From Ferruginibacter sp050611725 (GTDB lineage: Bacteria > Bacteroidota > Bacteroidia > Chitinophagales > Chitinophagaceae), in the NCBI RefSeq assembly GCF_050611725.1, contig NZ_JBODJB010000001.1, forward strand, positions 1,798,001 through 1,862,000: DNA of 64,000 bases. The letters are read 5' to 3'. The notes under the pieces are model-generated. The model was not told where the DNA came from. It searched no databases and saw only the letters and a program-made list of their open reading frames with translations. Made by a program: the position numbers and the translations under genes. This document shows, one piece after another, positions 24,077 through 32,313 of this stretch. Each line of letters starts with the position of its first letter. The stretch's first letter is position 1.

Positions 24077-24916
24077 TTACAATTGGTTGCCCAAATAAAA
24101 ATGTTCAGTTGAAAGAGTTTGCTCAGGATGTAATTGGTTGTAAACAGACAATAGTTTTTTTATAGCGGCAATCCCTTCTGTTCCTAAATTAATAGAATAT
24201 TTATTTACATATAGATCTATATGCTTTCGCATAACTGTTTCACTCATTTCTTGAGAGTGTTTGCGTATATAATCATTTAGTTCAGGATACTTCGTATAGG
24301 CGTATTCGATACTTTTTCTGATAAGGCTATCTATTTTGTGTTTGATAGTGTCATCTATTTTTTTATCGATTACTATCCCACCAAGTGGAATGGAGTTGCC
24401 GGTTTGCTGCTCCCAGAGATCTCCAAGGTCAATTATTTTTTTCAACCCTTTATCTTCGTATGTAAAGCGATTTTCATGAATGATCACTCCCAAGCCTTTA
24501 TTCTCTAAAACAAAATTTTCTATTTGATCATATCTTAAAAAAATCTTGTTCCCGGCTTTGGGATATGCCAATGAGAACAATAGATGTGCGGTAGTATTTT
24601 CTCCGGGAATAGCGATGACATGATCTTCTACATTGTTAATTCTTAATTCTTCATTTGTAATTAATAATGGTCCAACACCTTTGCCTAATGCACTACCGCT
24701 ATTGAGTAATAAATATCTGTCTAACACCAAAGGTAAAACGCCGTAGCTGAGTTTAGTAACGTCTAATCTTCCGTCAATGGCCCATTGGTTAAGTGTTTGC
24801 ACATCTTCCAGCTTAACATCAAATTCTAATCCATCAGTATCTATCTTGTTATTTACCAATGCGTCAAAAATGAATGTATCGTTGGGGCAAGGAGAAAATC
24901 CTAAACTTAACTTCAT
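24077..24916 (-). CDS. mqnD: 1,4-dihydroxy-6-naphthoate synthase
   Basis: 279 residues of the periplasmic-binding-protein-like fold, acting in the futalosine route to menaquinone. It converts cyclic de-hypoxanthinyl futalosine to 1,4-dihydroxy-6-naphthoate. The N-terminus KLSLGFSPCPNDTFIFDAL is the family signature, followed by DVTKLSYGVLPLV and the glycine-rich IPGENTTAHLLFSLAYP. LGVIIHENRFTYEDKGL follows, containing the catalytic-region His. Its ATG overlaps the stop of mqnB by 4 bases, so the two are translationally coupled in one operon. Confidence 0.95.
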   Translation of the reverse strand: MKLSLGFSPCPNDTFIFDALVNNKIDTDGLEFDVKLEDVQTLNQWAIDGRLDVTKLSYGVLPLVLDRYLLLNSGSALGKGVGPLLITNEELRINNVEDHVIAIPGENTTAHLLFSLAYPKAGNKIFLRYDQIENFVLENKGLGVIIHENRFTYEDKGLKKIIDLGDLWEQQTGNSIPLGGIVIDKKIDDTIKHKIDSLIRKSIEYAYTKYPELNDYIRKHSQEMSETVMRKHIDLYVNKYSINLGTEGIAAIKKLLSVYNQLHPEQTLSTEHFYLGNQL

Positions 24917-25533
24917 GATAGTTCTTTTATCAGTAATTCAATTTCAGTACTCAATGAGGAGATCGCATCTGCCATTTTCCATTTACTTTTATCTCTTTCT
25001 CCAACATAATTACTAATGCTTCTAATTTGTACAAACGGAATGTTCTCCTGCAAACAAACATAATGAAAAGCTGCACCTTCCATTGTTTCAATTTCAGGGT
25101 TATATGTTTGTAGGAGTTGTTGTTTTTGCAAAACACTATCGCTAACCTTATTAATGGTAACAGCCTTTACTAATTCCAATTCCGAATTCTTTAAAAGGTC
25201 ATTATTATTATAAAGCCAGCCATTTTTATAGGGGAGAGTGTTTTTATCTTCAAGGCCTGCTTCAAAAATTGTATTAAATAGTCCTTTTTCTTCTGTTCCC
25301 AGATCTCCAAAACAGTCCTGTTTAACTAATACGGTTTGACCTAAATTAAATTCATTGGAAAATGCCCCGGCAATGCCTGCCTGTATTACAAACTTATACG
25401 AATTTTGTTGCAGCTTTTTTTGTAAATGATAGATAGTGGCCGGTATTCCAACTCCGGTAATCAGTGTTTCTACATTTACCGAACGTTTGAATGCTAATTC
25501 ATGGGTTGTAGCGGCAATTACTAAGATATTCAT
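24913..25533 (-). CDS. mqnB: futalosine hydrolase
   Basis: 206 residues, a nucleoside-phosphorylase/hydrolase fold. It removes hypoxanthine from futalosine in the menaquinone pathway. Visible features are the N-terminal MNILVIAATTHE, ITGVGIPATIYHLQ, the phosphate/base site VIQAGIAGAF, and the METMEGAAFHYVCLQENIPFVQIRSISNYVGERD stretch typical of nucleosidases. The pairing with mqnD by a 4-base overlap confirms the pathway. The gene faces queD across 84 bases that hold a 20-bp perfect palindrome and a promoter. Confidence 0.93.
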   Translation of the reverse strand: MNILVIAATTHELAFKRSVNVETLITGVGIPATIYHLQKKLQQNSYKFVIQAGIAGAFSNEFNLGQTVLVKQDCFGDLGTEEKGLFNTIFEAGLEDKNTLPYKNGWLYNNNDLLKNSELELVKAVTINKVSDSVLQKQQLLQTYNPEIETMEGAAFHYVCLQENIPFVQIRSISNYVGERDKSKWKMADAISSLSTEIELLIKELS

Positions 25534-25570
25534 GCTGTAAAAATGAACCTTTTTTAATTAATTCCTGTTA

Positions 25571-25590
25571 TTTAACCTTTAAAGGTTAAA
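25571..25590. promoter_or_regulatory. 20-bp perfect palindrome between mqnB and queD (candidate operator)
   Basis: TTTAACCTTTAAAGGTTAAA is exactly self-complementary. Its left end coincides with the expected -33 position of the queD promoter (-7 at 25594-25601), and it lies 37 bases from the mqnB start. A dimeric regulator bound here would block queD and possibly mqnB. Confidence 0.6.
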
Positions 25591-25593
25591 TGT

Positions 25594-25601
25594 TACCTTT
25601 G
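25594..25601 (+). promoter_or_regulatory. -7 element TACCTTTG for queD
   Basis: TACCTTTG fits TAnnTTTG and lies 16 bases before the queD ATG at 25618. The spacer upstream is occupied by the 20-bp palindrome. Confidence 0.6.
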
Positions 25602-25617
25602 CAAAAATAAAACTGCA

Positions 25618-26031
25618 ATGGTATATTTAACAAGGGTAGAACATTTTAATGCGGCCCACAAACTATGGAACCCCGATTGGACGGCAGAGAAAAATAAAGA
25701 AATTTTCGGAAAATGTGCAAACGAGAACTGGCATGGGCATAATTATGAGATTCATGTGACAATCAAGGGTGAAATGCAAAAGGAAACCGGGTTTATATTT
25801 AATGCAAAGCGACTAAGTATTATCATAAAAGAATATGTGTGCGATAAGATCGATCACAGAAATCTTAATATTGATGTTGAATTCATGCAAGGTCAGTTTA
25901 GTACAGCAGAGAACCTAACAGTCAATATCTGGAAACAATTGCAACCGGTTTTGAAAGCAGAAGGTGTGGAATTGCATTGTGTTAAATTGATGGAAACACC
26001 TAGGATATATGTAGAATATTATGGAGGCTAA
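25618..26031 (+). CDS. queD: 6-carboxytetrahydropterin synthase / PTPS family
   Basis: 137 residues. Zinc-dependent enzyme acting on dihydroneopterin triphosphate. The zinc histidines are His14 (FNAAHKL) and His39/His41 (WHGHNYE), and the catalytic Cys33 is in GKCANENW. The pair DKIDHRNLN supplies the second catalytic residue and METPRIYVEYYG closes the site. QueD makes 6-carboxy-tetrahydropterin for queuosine; PTPS homologues can make tetrahydropterin. The gene is followed 35 bases later by folE, which makes its substrate, so the two form a functional unit and either product is possible. Confidence 0.9.
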   Translation: MVYLTRVEHFNAAHKLWNPDWTAEKNKEIFGKCANENWHGHNYEIHVTIKGEMQKETGFIFNAKRLSIIIKEYVCDKIDHRNLNIDVEFMQGQFSTAENLTVNIWKQLQPVLKAEGVELHCVKLMETPRIYVEYYGG

Positions 26032-26066
26032 TTCATCACTCATAATTTATAATTCATAACTCAAAA
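26032..26066. repeat. TCATAATTTATAATTCATAA word repeat
   Basis: CTCATAATTTATAATTCATA with flanking TCA words fills the queD-folE gap. Similar strings occur at 53950-54000 and 63160-63232. Confidence 0.45.
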
Positions 26067-26663
26067 ATGGCTTACAAAAAAACCGAGCAATACGACGAAA
26101 AAGCTACGCTGGATCTGTCTGCTAATTATAAATCGATCATTCAGTCGTTAGGCGAAGATGTAGACAGAGAAGGGCTTTTAAAAACACCGGAACGTATTGC
26201 TAAAGCAATGCAATTCATGACCCAGGGATACCAGCAAGATGCTGTTGCTATTTTAAATTCAGCCAAATTTCATGAAGAAGTAAGTGAAATGGTGATCGTT
26301 AAGGATATTGAGATATACAGTATGTGCGAACATCATATGTTGCCATTTATCGGCAAAGCCCATGTTGCGTATATTCCTAATGGTTATATAACAGGTTTGA
26401 GTAAAATTGCCCGTGTGGTAGATGTTTTTGCAAGAAGATTGCAAGTGCAGGAACGACTTACAACACAAATATTGCACGCTATTGATGATGCCTTGAATCC
26501 ACATGGAGTGGCTGTTGTAATTGAAGCACAGCATTTATGTATGATGATGAGGGGGGTTCAAAAACAAAATTCGCTTACAACTACTTCTGCTTTCAGCGGA
26601 GAGTTTGAAAAAAATACTACCCGTAGCGAATTCATGAAACTGGTTACAGCCAGATTGAGCTAA
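26067..26663 (+). CDS. folE: GTP cyclohydrolase I
   Basis: 198 residues. It converts GTP to 7,8-dihydroneopterin triphosphate, the first step of folate/pterin/queuosine synthesis. The zinc and active-site motifs are present: MCEHHMLPFIGKAHVAYIP (Cys and two His) and CMMMRGVQKQNSLTTTSAFSG (second Cys and substrate loop). GLSKIARVVDVFARRLQVQERLT is also the family signature. The length fits the type IA enzymes. Placed between queD and fabD on one strand with gaps of 35 bases each, it is probably part of one transcript. Confidence 0.97.
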   Translation: MAYKKTEQYDEKATLDLSANYKSIIQSLGEDVDREGLLKTPERIAKAMQFMTQGYQQDAVAILNSAKFHEEVSEMVIVKDIEIYSMCEHHMLPFIGKAHVAYIPNGYITGLSKIARVVDVFARRLQVQERLTTQILHAIDDALNPHGVAVVIEAQHLCMMMRGVQKQNSLTTTSAFSGEFEKNTTRSEFMKLVTARLS

Positions 26664-26698
26664 TTTTTTTATACTTAACATAAACGATACACTTACCA

Positions 26699-27589
26699 AT
26701 GAAACATGCTTTTATTTTTCCGGGACAAGGTTCTCAGTTTTCCGGTATGGGGAAAAATTTATACGATTCAAATACACTTGCCAACGAATTATTTGAGCAG
26801 GCCAATGAAATCTTAGGTTTCAGAATTTCTGATATCATGTTTTCAGGAACTGATGAAGAACTAAAGCAAACAAATGTTACACAACCGGCAGTTTTCTTAC
26901 ATTCAGTTATAGCATATAAAACTATTGCTGATGCAAAACCGGATATGGTTGCCGGGCATTCGCTTGGTGAGTTCAGTGCATTGGTAGCCAACAATACATT
27001 GAGTTTTGAAGATGCATTGCGTTTAGTAGCAGTGAGAGCTAAAGCAATGCAAAGAGCTTGTGAGATCAATCCATCTACCATGGCAGCTGTATTGGCTTTG
27101 GCAGATGATAAAGTGGAAGAAATTTGTACTGCTGTGCAAAACGAAACAGGAGAAGTAGTTGTAGCAGCAAATTACAATTGCCCCGGACAGTTAGTGATCA
27201 GCGGATCTTTAAAAGGAATTGAAATAGCTTGTGAACGTATGAAAGCAGCCGGGGCAAAAAGAGCATTGGTATTACCGGTAGGGGGGGCTTTTCACTCTCC
27301 GTTGATGTTGCCTGCACAGGAAGAATTGTCTGCAGCAATTGAAGCTACCCAATTCAATACACCATCTTGCCCCGTATATCAAAATGTGATTGCAGCTGCG
27401 GTAACTAGTCCGGATGAAATAAAGAAAAACCTGATCATACAACTAACAGGGGCGGTTAGGTGGACACAAACTGTTCAAAACATGATTGCTGATGGGGCTA
27501 CTCGTTTTACAGAAGTTGGTCCTGGTAAAGTGTTACAAGGTCTGGTACAAAAGGTAAATAAAGAAATGGCGGTAGATGGAGTGAATTGA
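26699..27589 (+). CDS. fabD: malonyl-CoA:ACP S-malonyltransferase
   Basis: 296 residues. It loads malonate onto acyl carrier protein for fatty-acid synthesis. The oxyanion-hole motif FPGQGSQFSGMG is at the N-terminus. The nucleophile Ser88 is in GHSLGEFSAL and the catalytic His is in GGAFHSPLM near residue 200. The C-terminal EVGPGKVLQGLV is also conserved. No other fab gene is adjacent. It ends 3 bases before the convergent DUF2752 gene, with no room for a terminator between them. Confidence 0.97.
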   Translation: MKHAFIFPGQGSQFSGMGKNLYDSNTLANELFEQANEILGFRISDIMFSGTDEELKQTNVTQPAVFLHSVIAYKTIADAKPDMVAGHSLGEFSALVANNTLSFEDALRLVAVRAKAMQRACEINPSTMAAVLALADDKVEEICTAVQNETGEVVVAANYNCPGQLVISGSLKGIEIACERMKAAGAKRALVLPVGGAFHSPLMLPAQEELSAAIEATQFNTPSCPVYQNVIAAAVTSPDEIKKNLIIQLTGAVRWTQTVQNMIADGATRFTEVGPGKVLQGLVQKVNKEMAVDGVN

Positions 27590-27592
27590 TCA

Positions 27593-27985
27593 CTACTTGA
27601 AAATATCAGTTATCAGCGGGAAAAAGCAGATAACAAATACAATGATCGATGAGATAATATCCAACGTATTACAATATGTTGGATATTTTTTTTGTCGTAT
27701 AAATAAAATGATTAATACTAATCTGCCAATAAGCTGTAGTACAAAAAAAGCAAATAGCTGTAACGATAGGCCATTGAGTTGAGTAGCTTCTTTTATATTC
27801 CCGATTAAAAGGTGATGGAAAGATCTTGTTAGTCCACAGGTAGGGCAATCTAAGCCTGTGGCTTGCCTGTAAACACAATTTACAGCATGATTGCTGTACG
27901 CAAAAAAGCCGGCATAAAATAATAGTAATATTATTATGCCGGCCCAAATGCAATTGAATAAAAAATAAATACGATTATTATTCAA
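27593..27985 (-). CDS. DUF2752 membrane protein
   Basis: 130 residues with three hydrophobic helices. The signature CPTCGLTRSFHHLL (about residues 43-56) together with the preceding C and following N-x-x-A-x-x-x-N-G defines DUF2752, a small membrane family of Bacteroidota and Actinobacteria with no known activity. The two Cys in CPTC could be redox-active or bind metal, which is inference. It lies 10 bases downstream of the next gene on the same strand (DUF4190-like), so the two form a small operon. Confidence 0.88.
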   Translation of the reverse strand: MNNNRIYFLFNCIWAGIIILLLFYAGFFAYSNHAVNCVYRQATGLDCPTCGLTRSFHHLLIGNIKEATQLNGLSLQLFAFFVLQLIGRLVLIILFIRQKKYPTYCNTLDIISSIIVFVICFFPLITDIFK

Positions 27986-27995
27986 TTGCTATTAA

Positions 27996-28382
27996 TTATT
28001 TGATTGAATCCAATTCTTTCATTGTAGAATCCAATGCTTTTATTGAATTTTTGAGATCGTTCATTTTGCTGCTGTCTTTTAAAATGCTATCTACTTCTTT
28101 AACAGCACCTTTAAGTTTGCTATATTGGAAATATGCAACAGCAGTGCCAAGAACAGATAAAACAATTCCGGCAATTACCATGCCTTTAGCACCGTTTACC
28201 TTATTAGCCATTACAAAGCCAATAACGCCTAAAACAATTCCCAAAATACCCGGGAATATTGCATACATACCCAGACAAGGGATAAAAGAAAAAAGAAAAG
28301 CAACAATACCTAGTATCAAACTGATGATACCAAAAGTTTTGTAAGTAGTTGATTGCGGTTGTGCATTTTGTTGTTGTTCCAT
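27996..28382 (-). CDS. small membrane protein, DUF4190-like
   Basis: 128 residues. A polar Gln-rich N-terminus (MEQQQNAQPQS) leads into two glycine/isoleucine-rich helices separated by a short loop (about 18-48 and 52-80), as in the DUF4190-type membrane proteins often encoded beside DUF2752. A third helix and a Lys/Asp-rich soluble tail (about 95-128) containing two DSxMKELDS-like repeats follow. The pairing with DUF2752 in one operon is common in Bacteroidota. Function unknown. Confidence 0.75.
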   Translation of the reverse strand: MEQQQNAQPQSTTYKTFGIISLILGIVAFLFSFIPCLGMYAIFPGILGIVLGVIGFVMANKVNGAKGMVIAGIVLSVLGTAVAYFQYSKLKGAVKEVDSILKDSSKMNDLKNSIKALDSTMKELDSIK

Positions 28383-28511
28383 GTTTTGTTGTTAAGTGGT
28401 TATTTAAAATGCAATGCTATATAAAAAGATGCATAAAATCAAATTCAAATAAAAGTAAAATGGGGATAACCTTTTTTTGATATCGCCATTAAATAATTAT
28501 GTTATAATTTT

Positions 28512-28949
28512 TTATTGTCCGTTACAATTGAACATCCATTGTACACCAAATTTATCTGTACAACTTCCATAATATGCGCCCCAAAATGCATCTGCCAATT
28601 CCATTGTTATTTTACCTCCGGCAGATAGGGCATCAAATAATTTTTTAGTTTCTGCTCTTGTATCCGGTTCAAGATTGATGTGGACATTATTGCCAATATT
28701 AACATTGAAACCAAATGATTCGGGAGCATCGGTACCCATTAATACATGTCCGCCAACAATAGGCAGTTCTATGTGCATGATCAGATCTTTATCTGCTTCG
28801 GATATGCTAGGCATCCCTTCTTGTGGCGGAATATCTTTAAAACGGGCAACCCCCATGCCGCCAAATTCCCCACCAAAAACAGATCTGTAAAAATTAAATG
28901 CTTCTTCTGTATTACGAGGGAAATTCAAATACGTTGAAACTCTTGCCAT
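28512..28949 (-). CDS. VOC family protein (glyoxalase/PhnB-like)
   Basis: 145 residues from the ATG at 28949, the point where the family N-terminus MARVSTYLNFPRNTEEAFNF begins; 55 codons of open frame upstream are not part of the family. It has the paired beta-alpha-beta-beta-beta modules of the vicinal oxygen chelate fold, with FYRSVFGGEFGG, HIELPIVGGHVLMG, and DAFWGAYYGSCTDKFGVQWMFNC near the end. The last stretch matches PhnB-like members. Substrate unknown. The gene is divergent from the DNRLRE protein gene, with a shared 88-base spacer. Confidence 0.9.
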   Translation of the reverse strand: MARVSTYLNFPRNTEEAFNFYRSVFGGEFGGMGVARFKDIPPQEGMPSISEADKDLIMHIELPIVGGHVLMGTDAPESFGFNVNIGNNVHINLEPDTRAETKKLFDALSAGGKITMELADAFWGAYYGSCTDKFGVQWMFNCNGQ

Positions 28950-29037
28950 GGTAATTATTTTAGATATCAAATATAATTTACCTTTTTTGGTAGTGAATAT
29001 ATTCTCTTTAATTAATTTTATTGCATTAAACCAATTT

Positions 29038-29706
29038 ATGAGAATAAGATTAAGTTTCGCTGTTATTGCTTTTTCTATAATCACCGTTAGTGCAACTACT
29101 AGAGAAGGCTGCAATCAAAATAAAATTAAAACCATCGTGTTGAGAGATCAGGCAGATGTAATAGATGCACATCTTGATTATAATGAAGGAACGCCATCAA
29201 CATTTGATGCTAATACCGGCGAGGCAAATGAATTGCCCATCTTTTCATGGACGGTTTATGGATTCCCTGTTACAGGCAGGGCTTTGATCAGATTTTCGTT
29301 GAAGTCGATCCCTAAAAAAAGTGAGATATTGTCTGCAAAGCTTTCCTTGTATGGCTATCCCGAAAACTTTCAATCATTTGCAATGCCGCAAGGGAATAAA
29401 GGAGATAACATTGTAGTACTGCAAAGAGTTATTGATGAGTGGAAAGAAAATACAGTAACATGGAATAACCAGCCAAGAGTAACAAGAGAAGGAGAGATCG
29501 CTTTACCAATATCTACATCGCAATGGAATTATAATGTGATCAATTTTGATGTTACAAGTTTGATCAAAGATATGCGGACCACCGAAAACTACGGGTTTAG
29601 TTTAAGGCTTCAAACAGAGCAAACTTATCGTTCTATTGGTTTTTTAAGCAGCGAATACAGTGATGTTACAAAACGACCAAGCCTGGAGATTACTTACAAA
29701 AAATAA
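29038..29706 (+). CDS. secreted DNRLRE domain protein
   Basis: 222 residues from ATG 29038; 30 more codons upstream are open but are not protein-like. A signal peptide covers about residues 1-20 and a Cys follows soon after (TREGCNQNK), so it could be a lipoprotein, though the lipobox is poor. The mature part is one beta-sandwich DNRLRE domain (about 30-222): DAHLDYNEGTPSTFDANTG, RALIRFSLKSIP, LSLYGYP, ENTVTWNNQPRV, VTSLIKDM. DNRLRE domains are wall-surface modules that bind glycans or pack in larger secreted proteins; here it stands alone. A 13-bp hairpin lies after the stop. Confidence 0.85.
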   Translation: MRIRLSFAVIAFSIITVSATTREGCNQNKIKTIVLRDQADVIDAHLDYNEGTPSTFDANTGEANELPIFSWTVYGFPVTGRALIRFSLKSIPKKSEILSAKLSLYGYPENFQSFAMPQGNKGDNIVVLQRVIDEWKENTVTWNNQPRVTREGEIALPISTSQWNYNVINFDVTSLIKDMRTTENYGFSLRLQTEQTYRSIGFLSSEYSDVTKRPSLEITYKK

Positions 29707-29715
29707 TTTTAAAAT

Positions 29716-29759
29716 GGTACAGAAATGCCACGCACTTATAATGGTTGCATTTCTGTACC
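29716..29759. terminator. bidirectional hairpin between convergent genes
   Basis: GGTACAGAAATGC (29716-29728) pairs perfectly with GCATTTCTGTACC (29747-29759) around an 18-base loop. It separates the DNRLRE gene from the SIMPL gene. There is no strong T run on either side. Confidence 0.6.
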
Positions 29760-29768
29760 TAATGGCAC

Positions 29769-30665
29769 CTATTTTTGAATGTCGTATTTAAGTTGTATGG
29801 TTAAAGCAACCTGAATAGTTGGTTCTAAAATAACAGGATTGATTACCTTGTCAAATCCGGAGTAATTAATTTCATCGTAGTAATATGTTTGAAATTTATG
29901 TAAACGCTTTGTTTCATTATCTCTTAGCCAGTAATAATTTTCATAATAGTTTTGTGTAAATGCTTTATAACTTTTGTAGAGATCAGAGGGGTAGTAGCTT
30001 GCAAAGTTCTCTCCGTAAATTTGAGCGGCAGGCTTTAGTTTCATATCTGTTAGGTTGACATACATTTGTTTCTTTTTCTTAATGACTTCTGTTGCGGATA
30101 AAAAAAGTTCATCATAAACTTTTGAAATATCATTGATGATATAGTCAACTTTTACCAGATCGAAAATACTGTCTTGCGACGCAACAGTAAGCATTTGTTC
30201 AATTTGCTCCGGCTTTGAATATTTGATGAGCACATTTTTGCTCAACTCAAAACCTTTCATGTATTCTTCATAACTGTTGCCGAGTTTTTTAAAATCGTAT
30301 ACTTTGTATTGTGTTAAAAGATCGGTGTATATATCCTCGTTTTTAATGCCGAGCTTTTTTAGGTTGTTGATGAAGTTTTTAATTCTCTCATTGATTGAAG
30401 TATTTGCTCCGGTAACAGTTGTTGCTTCCTGACTGAGCCCGAACACAGCAACATAAGCATCCGCTTTTACATTTTTTACAACTTTGGCTTCAACTAAAAA
30501 GGAGCTGTCGTTTAGGTACAGTTTGTTAAACTTGTTTTGATAATTAAGCTCTCTGCTGTTGTAATTATTGTTGTTGTATTCCGAGAATACATGATTGCCG
30601 CTTATTTGTCCAAATACAATTAGACCAAGATTGAGAAGCAGAATAGTGAATGTTATTTTTTTCAT
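29769..30665 (-). CDS. SIMPL (DUF541) domain protein, secreted
   Basis: 298 residues from ATG 30665 (seven codons downstream of the first possible start). A signal peptide (MKKITFTILLLNLGLIVFGQ) is followed by an Asn/Tyr-rich stretch. The SIMPL fold (about residues 50-290) has VKADAYVAVFGLSQEATTV, then INERIKNFINNLKKLGIKNEDIYTD, the usual helix and strand, and a C-terminal VALTIQLKYDIQ. SIMPL proteins bind partner proteins in the periplasm; no enzymatic role is known. Nothing in the neighbours points to a partner. It marks the last housekeeping-like gene before the accessory segment. Confidence 0.78.
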   Translation of the reverse strand: MKKITFTILLLNLGLIVFGQISGNHVFSEYNNNNYNSRELNYQNKFNKLYLNDSSFLVEAKVVKNVKADAYVAVFGLSQEATTVTGANTSINERIKNFINNLKKLGIKNEDIYTDLLTQYKVYDFKKLGNSYEEYMKGFELSKNVLIKYSKPEQIEQMLTVASQDSIFDLVKVDYIINDISKVYDELFLSATEVIKKKKQMYVNLTDMKLKPAAQIYGENFASYYPSDLYKSYKAFTQNYYENYYWLRDNETKRLHKFQTYYYDEINYSGFDKVINPVILEPTIQVALTIQLKYDIQK

Positions 30666-30884
30666 TTTGTTGGTTTTAGAACACAAACCTATTCCGAAAT
30701 GAAAATGAAGAAATGATTGAGTTGGTGAGATGGAGGGATGACTTGGTGGGGTCTATGTTTTAGGTACTCCTGAATGATAGGTTCTTTTTGATCCATTTTT
30801 GGTTGTTTTTTAGACAACTTATTTCAGGACGAGACGCAATTAGCTGAAATTAGTTTATCCAGCCACGCTTGCCCAAAACCGTTT
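30666..30884. other. spacer with the 3' segment of a cassette-like unit
   Basis: The left part (30690-30770) is without clear signals. From about 30836 to 30894 the sequence is roughly 70% identical to the segment 31559-31618, including CTGAAATTAGTTTATCCAGC and CCCAAAACC. A 7-bp stem (ATTTCAG with CTGAAAT) lies at about 30820-30850. Confidence 0.5.
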
Positions 30885-30894
30885 GTTGGTCGCA
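30885..30894 (-). repeat. cassette-like boundary core, 3' side of gene at 30902
   Basis: GTTGGTCGCA on the plus strand. Read with the gene, the unit ends TGCGACCAAC, which is complementary at 9 of 10 positions to its 5' core GTTGGTGGCA (31420-31429, minus strand). Confidence 0.55.
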
Positions 30895-30901
30895 GTTAAA
30901 G

Positions 30902-31396
30902 TTAACTTTTGAAATTAGTCGCAATGCATTCCCAAAATTTGTCATGACAATTTAAATCTGATGATTCAATGCTTATTCTAAAATATTTTACTCTGAAATA
31001 GTCGGGGTCTTTAATGCATCCAATATCAATAGAGGAATCTGAATTTAAATTGTAATTGTCGTGCGGTTCACATTCATTGATTTCTGCTGTTGAATTTAAG
31101 CATGTCACGCAACTTTTTATTTTCTGTAGAATGTTAAACAAGTCTGTCCATGAGTCCAGTTTAGCGGCAATTTCTAAATAGCTTTCTCCGCCTAAATTCA
31201 AACTGTCAGGACTTGGTTCAAATTTTTTTGAATACAGAGTCTGGTAAGCAGGATATTTATTGATATGAATGATTGTCTCCTTAATTCCAGTATCTATGTC
31301 CCAGAAGTTTGAGTTAGTTAGGCTAAGCAGTTTTTCAAAGTCAGACATGTAAGTTATCTTCTTTTCGTCTGTCAGGTATAGGTCAGAATTGTTCAT
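30902..31396 (-). CDS. hypothetical protein in cassette-like unit A
   Basis: 164 residues, soluble, acidic, no signal peptide. I do not recognise its family. It has a weak helix-rich N-terminal half (YMSDFEKLLSLTNSNFWDID) and a C-terminal half with several Cys (CVTCLN, ECEP, IGCIKD, LNCHDKFWEC) that could bind metal. The start at 31396 has an ATG 24 bases from the TGCCACCAAC core, and the stop lies 8 bases from the opposite core. The gene therefore fills its unit almost completely, as cassette genes do. Codon choice and the high Asn/Ser content differ from the neighbouring housekeeping genes. Confidence 0.6.
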   Translation of the reverse strand: MNNSDLYLTDEKKITYMSDFEKLLSLTNSNFWDIDTGIKETIIHINKYPAYQTLYSKKFEPSPDSLNLGGESYLEIAAKLDSWTDLFNILQKIKSCVTCLNSTAEINECEPHDNYNLNSDSSIDIGCIKDPDYFRVKYFRISIESSDLNCHDKFWECIATNFKS

Positions 31397-31419
31397 GTGA
31401 TTTTACTGCTAGAATTAAT

Positions 31420-31429
31420 TGCCACCAAC
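31420..31429 (-). repeat. cassette-like boundary core, 5' side of gene at 30902
   Basis: Minus-strand GTTGGTGGCA, identical with the core at 290-299 including the following AATT (13 bases in all). Confidence 0.6.
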
Positions 31430-31608
31430 GAGCAGGGCTTTATGCAGGTTGGGAATTAGAATCCCGTCTGCCCGGGCCGCTGCTGATTGAAAATATTTGT
31501 TGAAGTTAAGAACTAATGATCTGCGATGTTTGTCCAGCCCGAACTGAAGACCGGCTTTGCAGTTGGCTGAAGTTAAGTTTGTCAAGCCCAACTTGCTTAA
31601 AACCCCAT
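31430..31608. repeat. junction segment between two cassette-like units
   Basis: 180 bases without a gene. The part next to 31609 shares about 70% identity with 30836-30894. It folds into CAGCC-cg-AACTG with CAGTTGGCTG (a stem with a two-base bulge). The rest is G+C-richer than the surroundings. The overall layout, two cores around an imperfectly paired segment, recalls integron attC sites. Confidence 0.45.
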
Positions 31609-31618
31609 GTTATGGGCA
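31609..31618 (-). repeat. cassette-like boundary core, 3' side of gene at 31627
   Basis: GTTATGGGCA on the plus strand; the unit therefore ends TGCCCATAAC, exactly complementary to its own 5' core at 32314-32323. Confidence 0.6.
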
Positions 31619-31626
31619 GTGTGAGT

Positions 31627-32274
31627 TCAGTTTCTTTGCTTCATATAACCTACCTGAATATCTCCAGCAGTTCCAAATGGTGAATCAAAATCAATCTTAA
31701 TCATTAGGCTTCGATTTCCTCCTCCGGCTAACTTTATAGAATGATATTTAAGCAAACTTTTAATTTTTTCCAACCATTCTCTAAATTGCTGGCATATTGA
31801 ATAATCCTTTGCAATAGCAAATGGATTTTGTGGATGAAGGTATTCGCTACAAAGACTGTGAATATTCATTAAATCATCTTTACTTAAAGCCGCTTTTTCA
31901 AAATGTATATATCCTGCTGCATCTGAACGATCTGGAATTTTTGTTTTTTCAGTCTTTAATGCTATCGGATAATAATCAGGGTTTACATGTTGAATTGTTT
32001 TTAAAATTTCATGAATATTCCACATCCCTGCTAAGTCATGAAGTGTCTTATAGTAATATCCCTCATGTGATGACAGATTCGCAAGTAATAGCGATTCTAC
32101 AATCATTCGAAAGTTGAGGCAAATAAATTCTATATCAGATTTTGGATAGCGATCCTTGATTAAGTCATGGATGTATAGCCAACGAGTTTTGATTTCATCC
32201 ATACACTCAAGATAGCGTTGCATTTCTGGCTTGAAATCTTCAGCTTCTTTTAGGAATATATCTTTTTGATCCAT
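31627..32274 (-). CDS. hypothetical protein in cassette-like unit B
   Basis: 215 residues from the ATG at 32274; thirteen codons upstream are open (to 32313) and would reach the boundary core, so the downstream ATG is preferred. Soluble, mostly alpha-helical, with Trp/His-rich stretches (KTRWLYIHDLIKDRYPKSD, RMIVESLLLANLSSHEGYYY) and CSEYLHPQNPFAI. The layout (helical, HxxxP-like motif, no signal) is reminiscent of AbiV/DUF5677-type helical proteins linked to phage defence, but the resemblance is weak and I make no claim. The stop lies 9 bases from the 3' core, again with the gene filling the unit. Confidence 0.6.
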   Translation of the reverse strand: MDQKDIFLKEAEDFKPEMQRYLECMDEIKTRWLYIHDLIKDRYPKSDIEFICLNFRMIVESLLLANLSSHEGYYYKTLHDLAGMWNIHEILKTIQHVNPDYYPIALKTEKTKIPDRSDAAGYIHFEKAALSKDDLMNIHSLCSEYLHPQNPFAIAKDYSICQQFREWLEKIKSLLKYHSIKLAGGGNRSLMIKIDFDSPFGTAGDIQVGYMKQRN

Positions 32275-32313
32275 AATCAAAATACCTTTTAATGCAGAAT
32301 GCCTGTCGAGCAT

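Noticed and set aside
29716..29759. Insertion-sequence end
   Set aside because: The 13-bp inverted repeat has only an 18-base loop, no transposase and no target duplication; it is a transcript-end hairpin.
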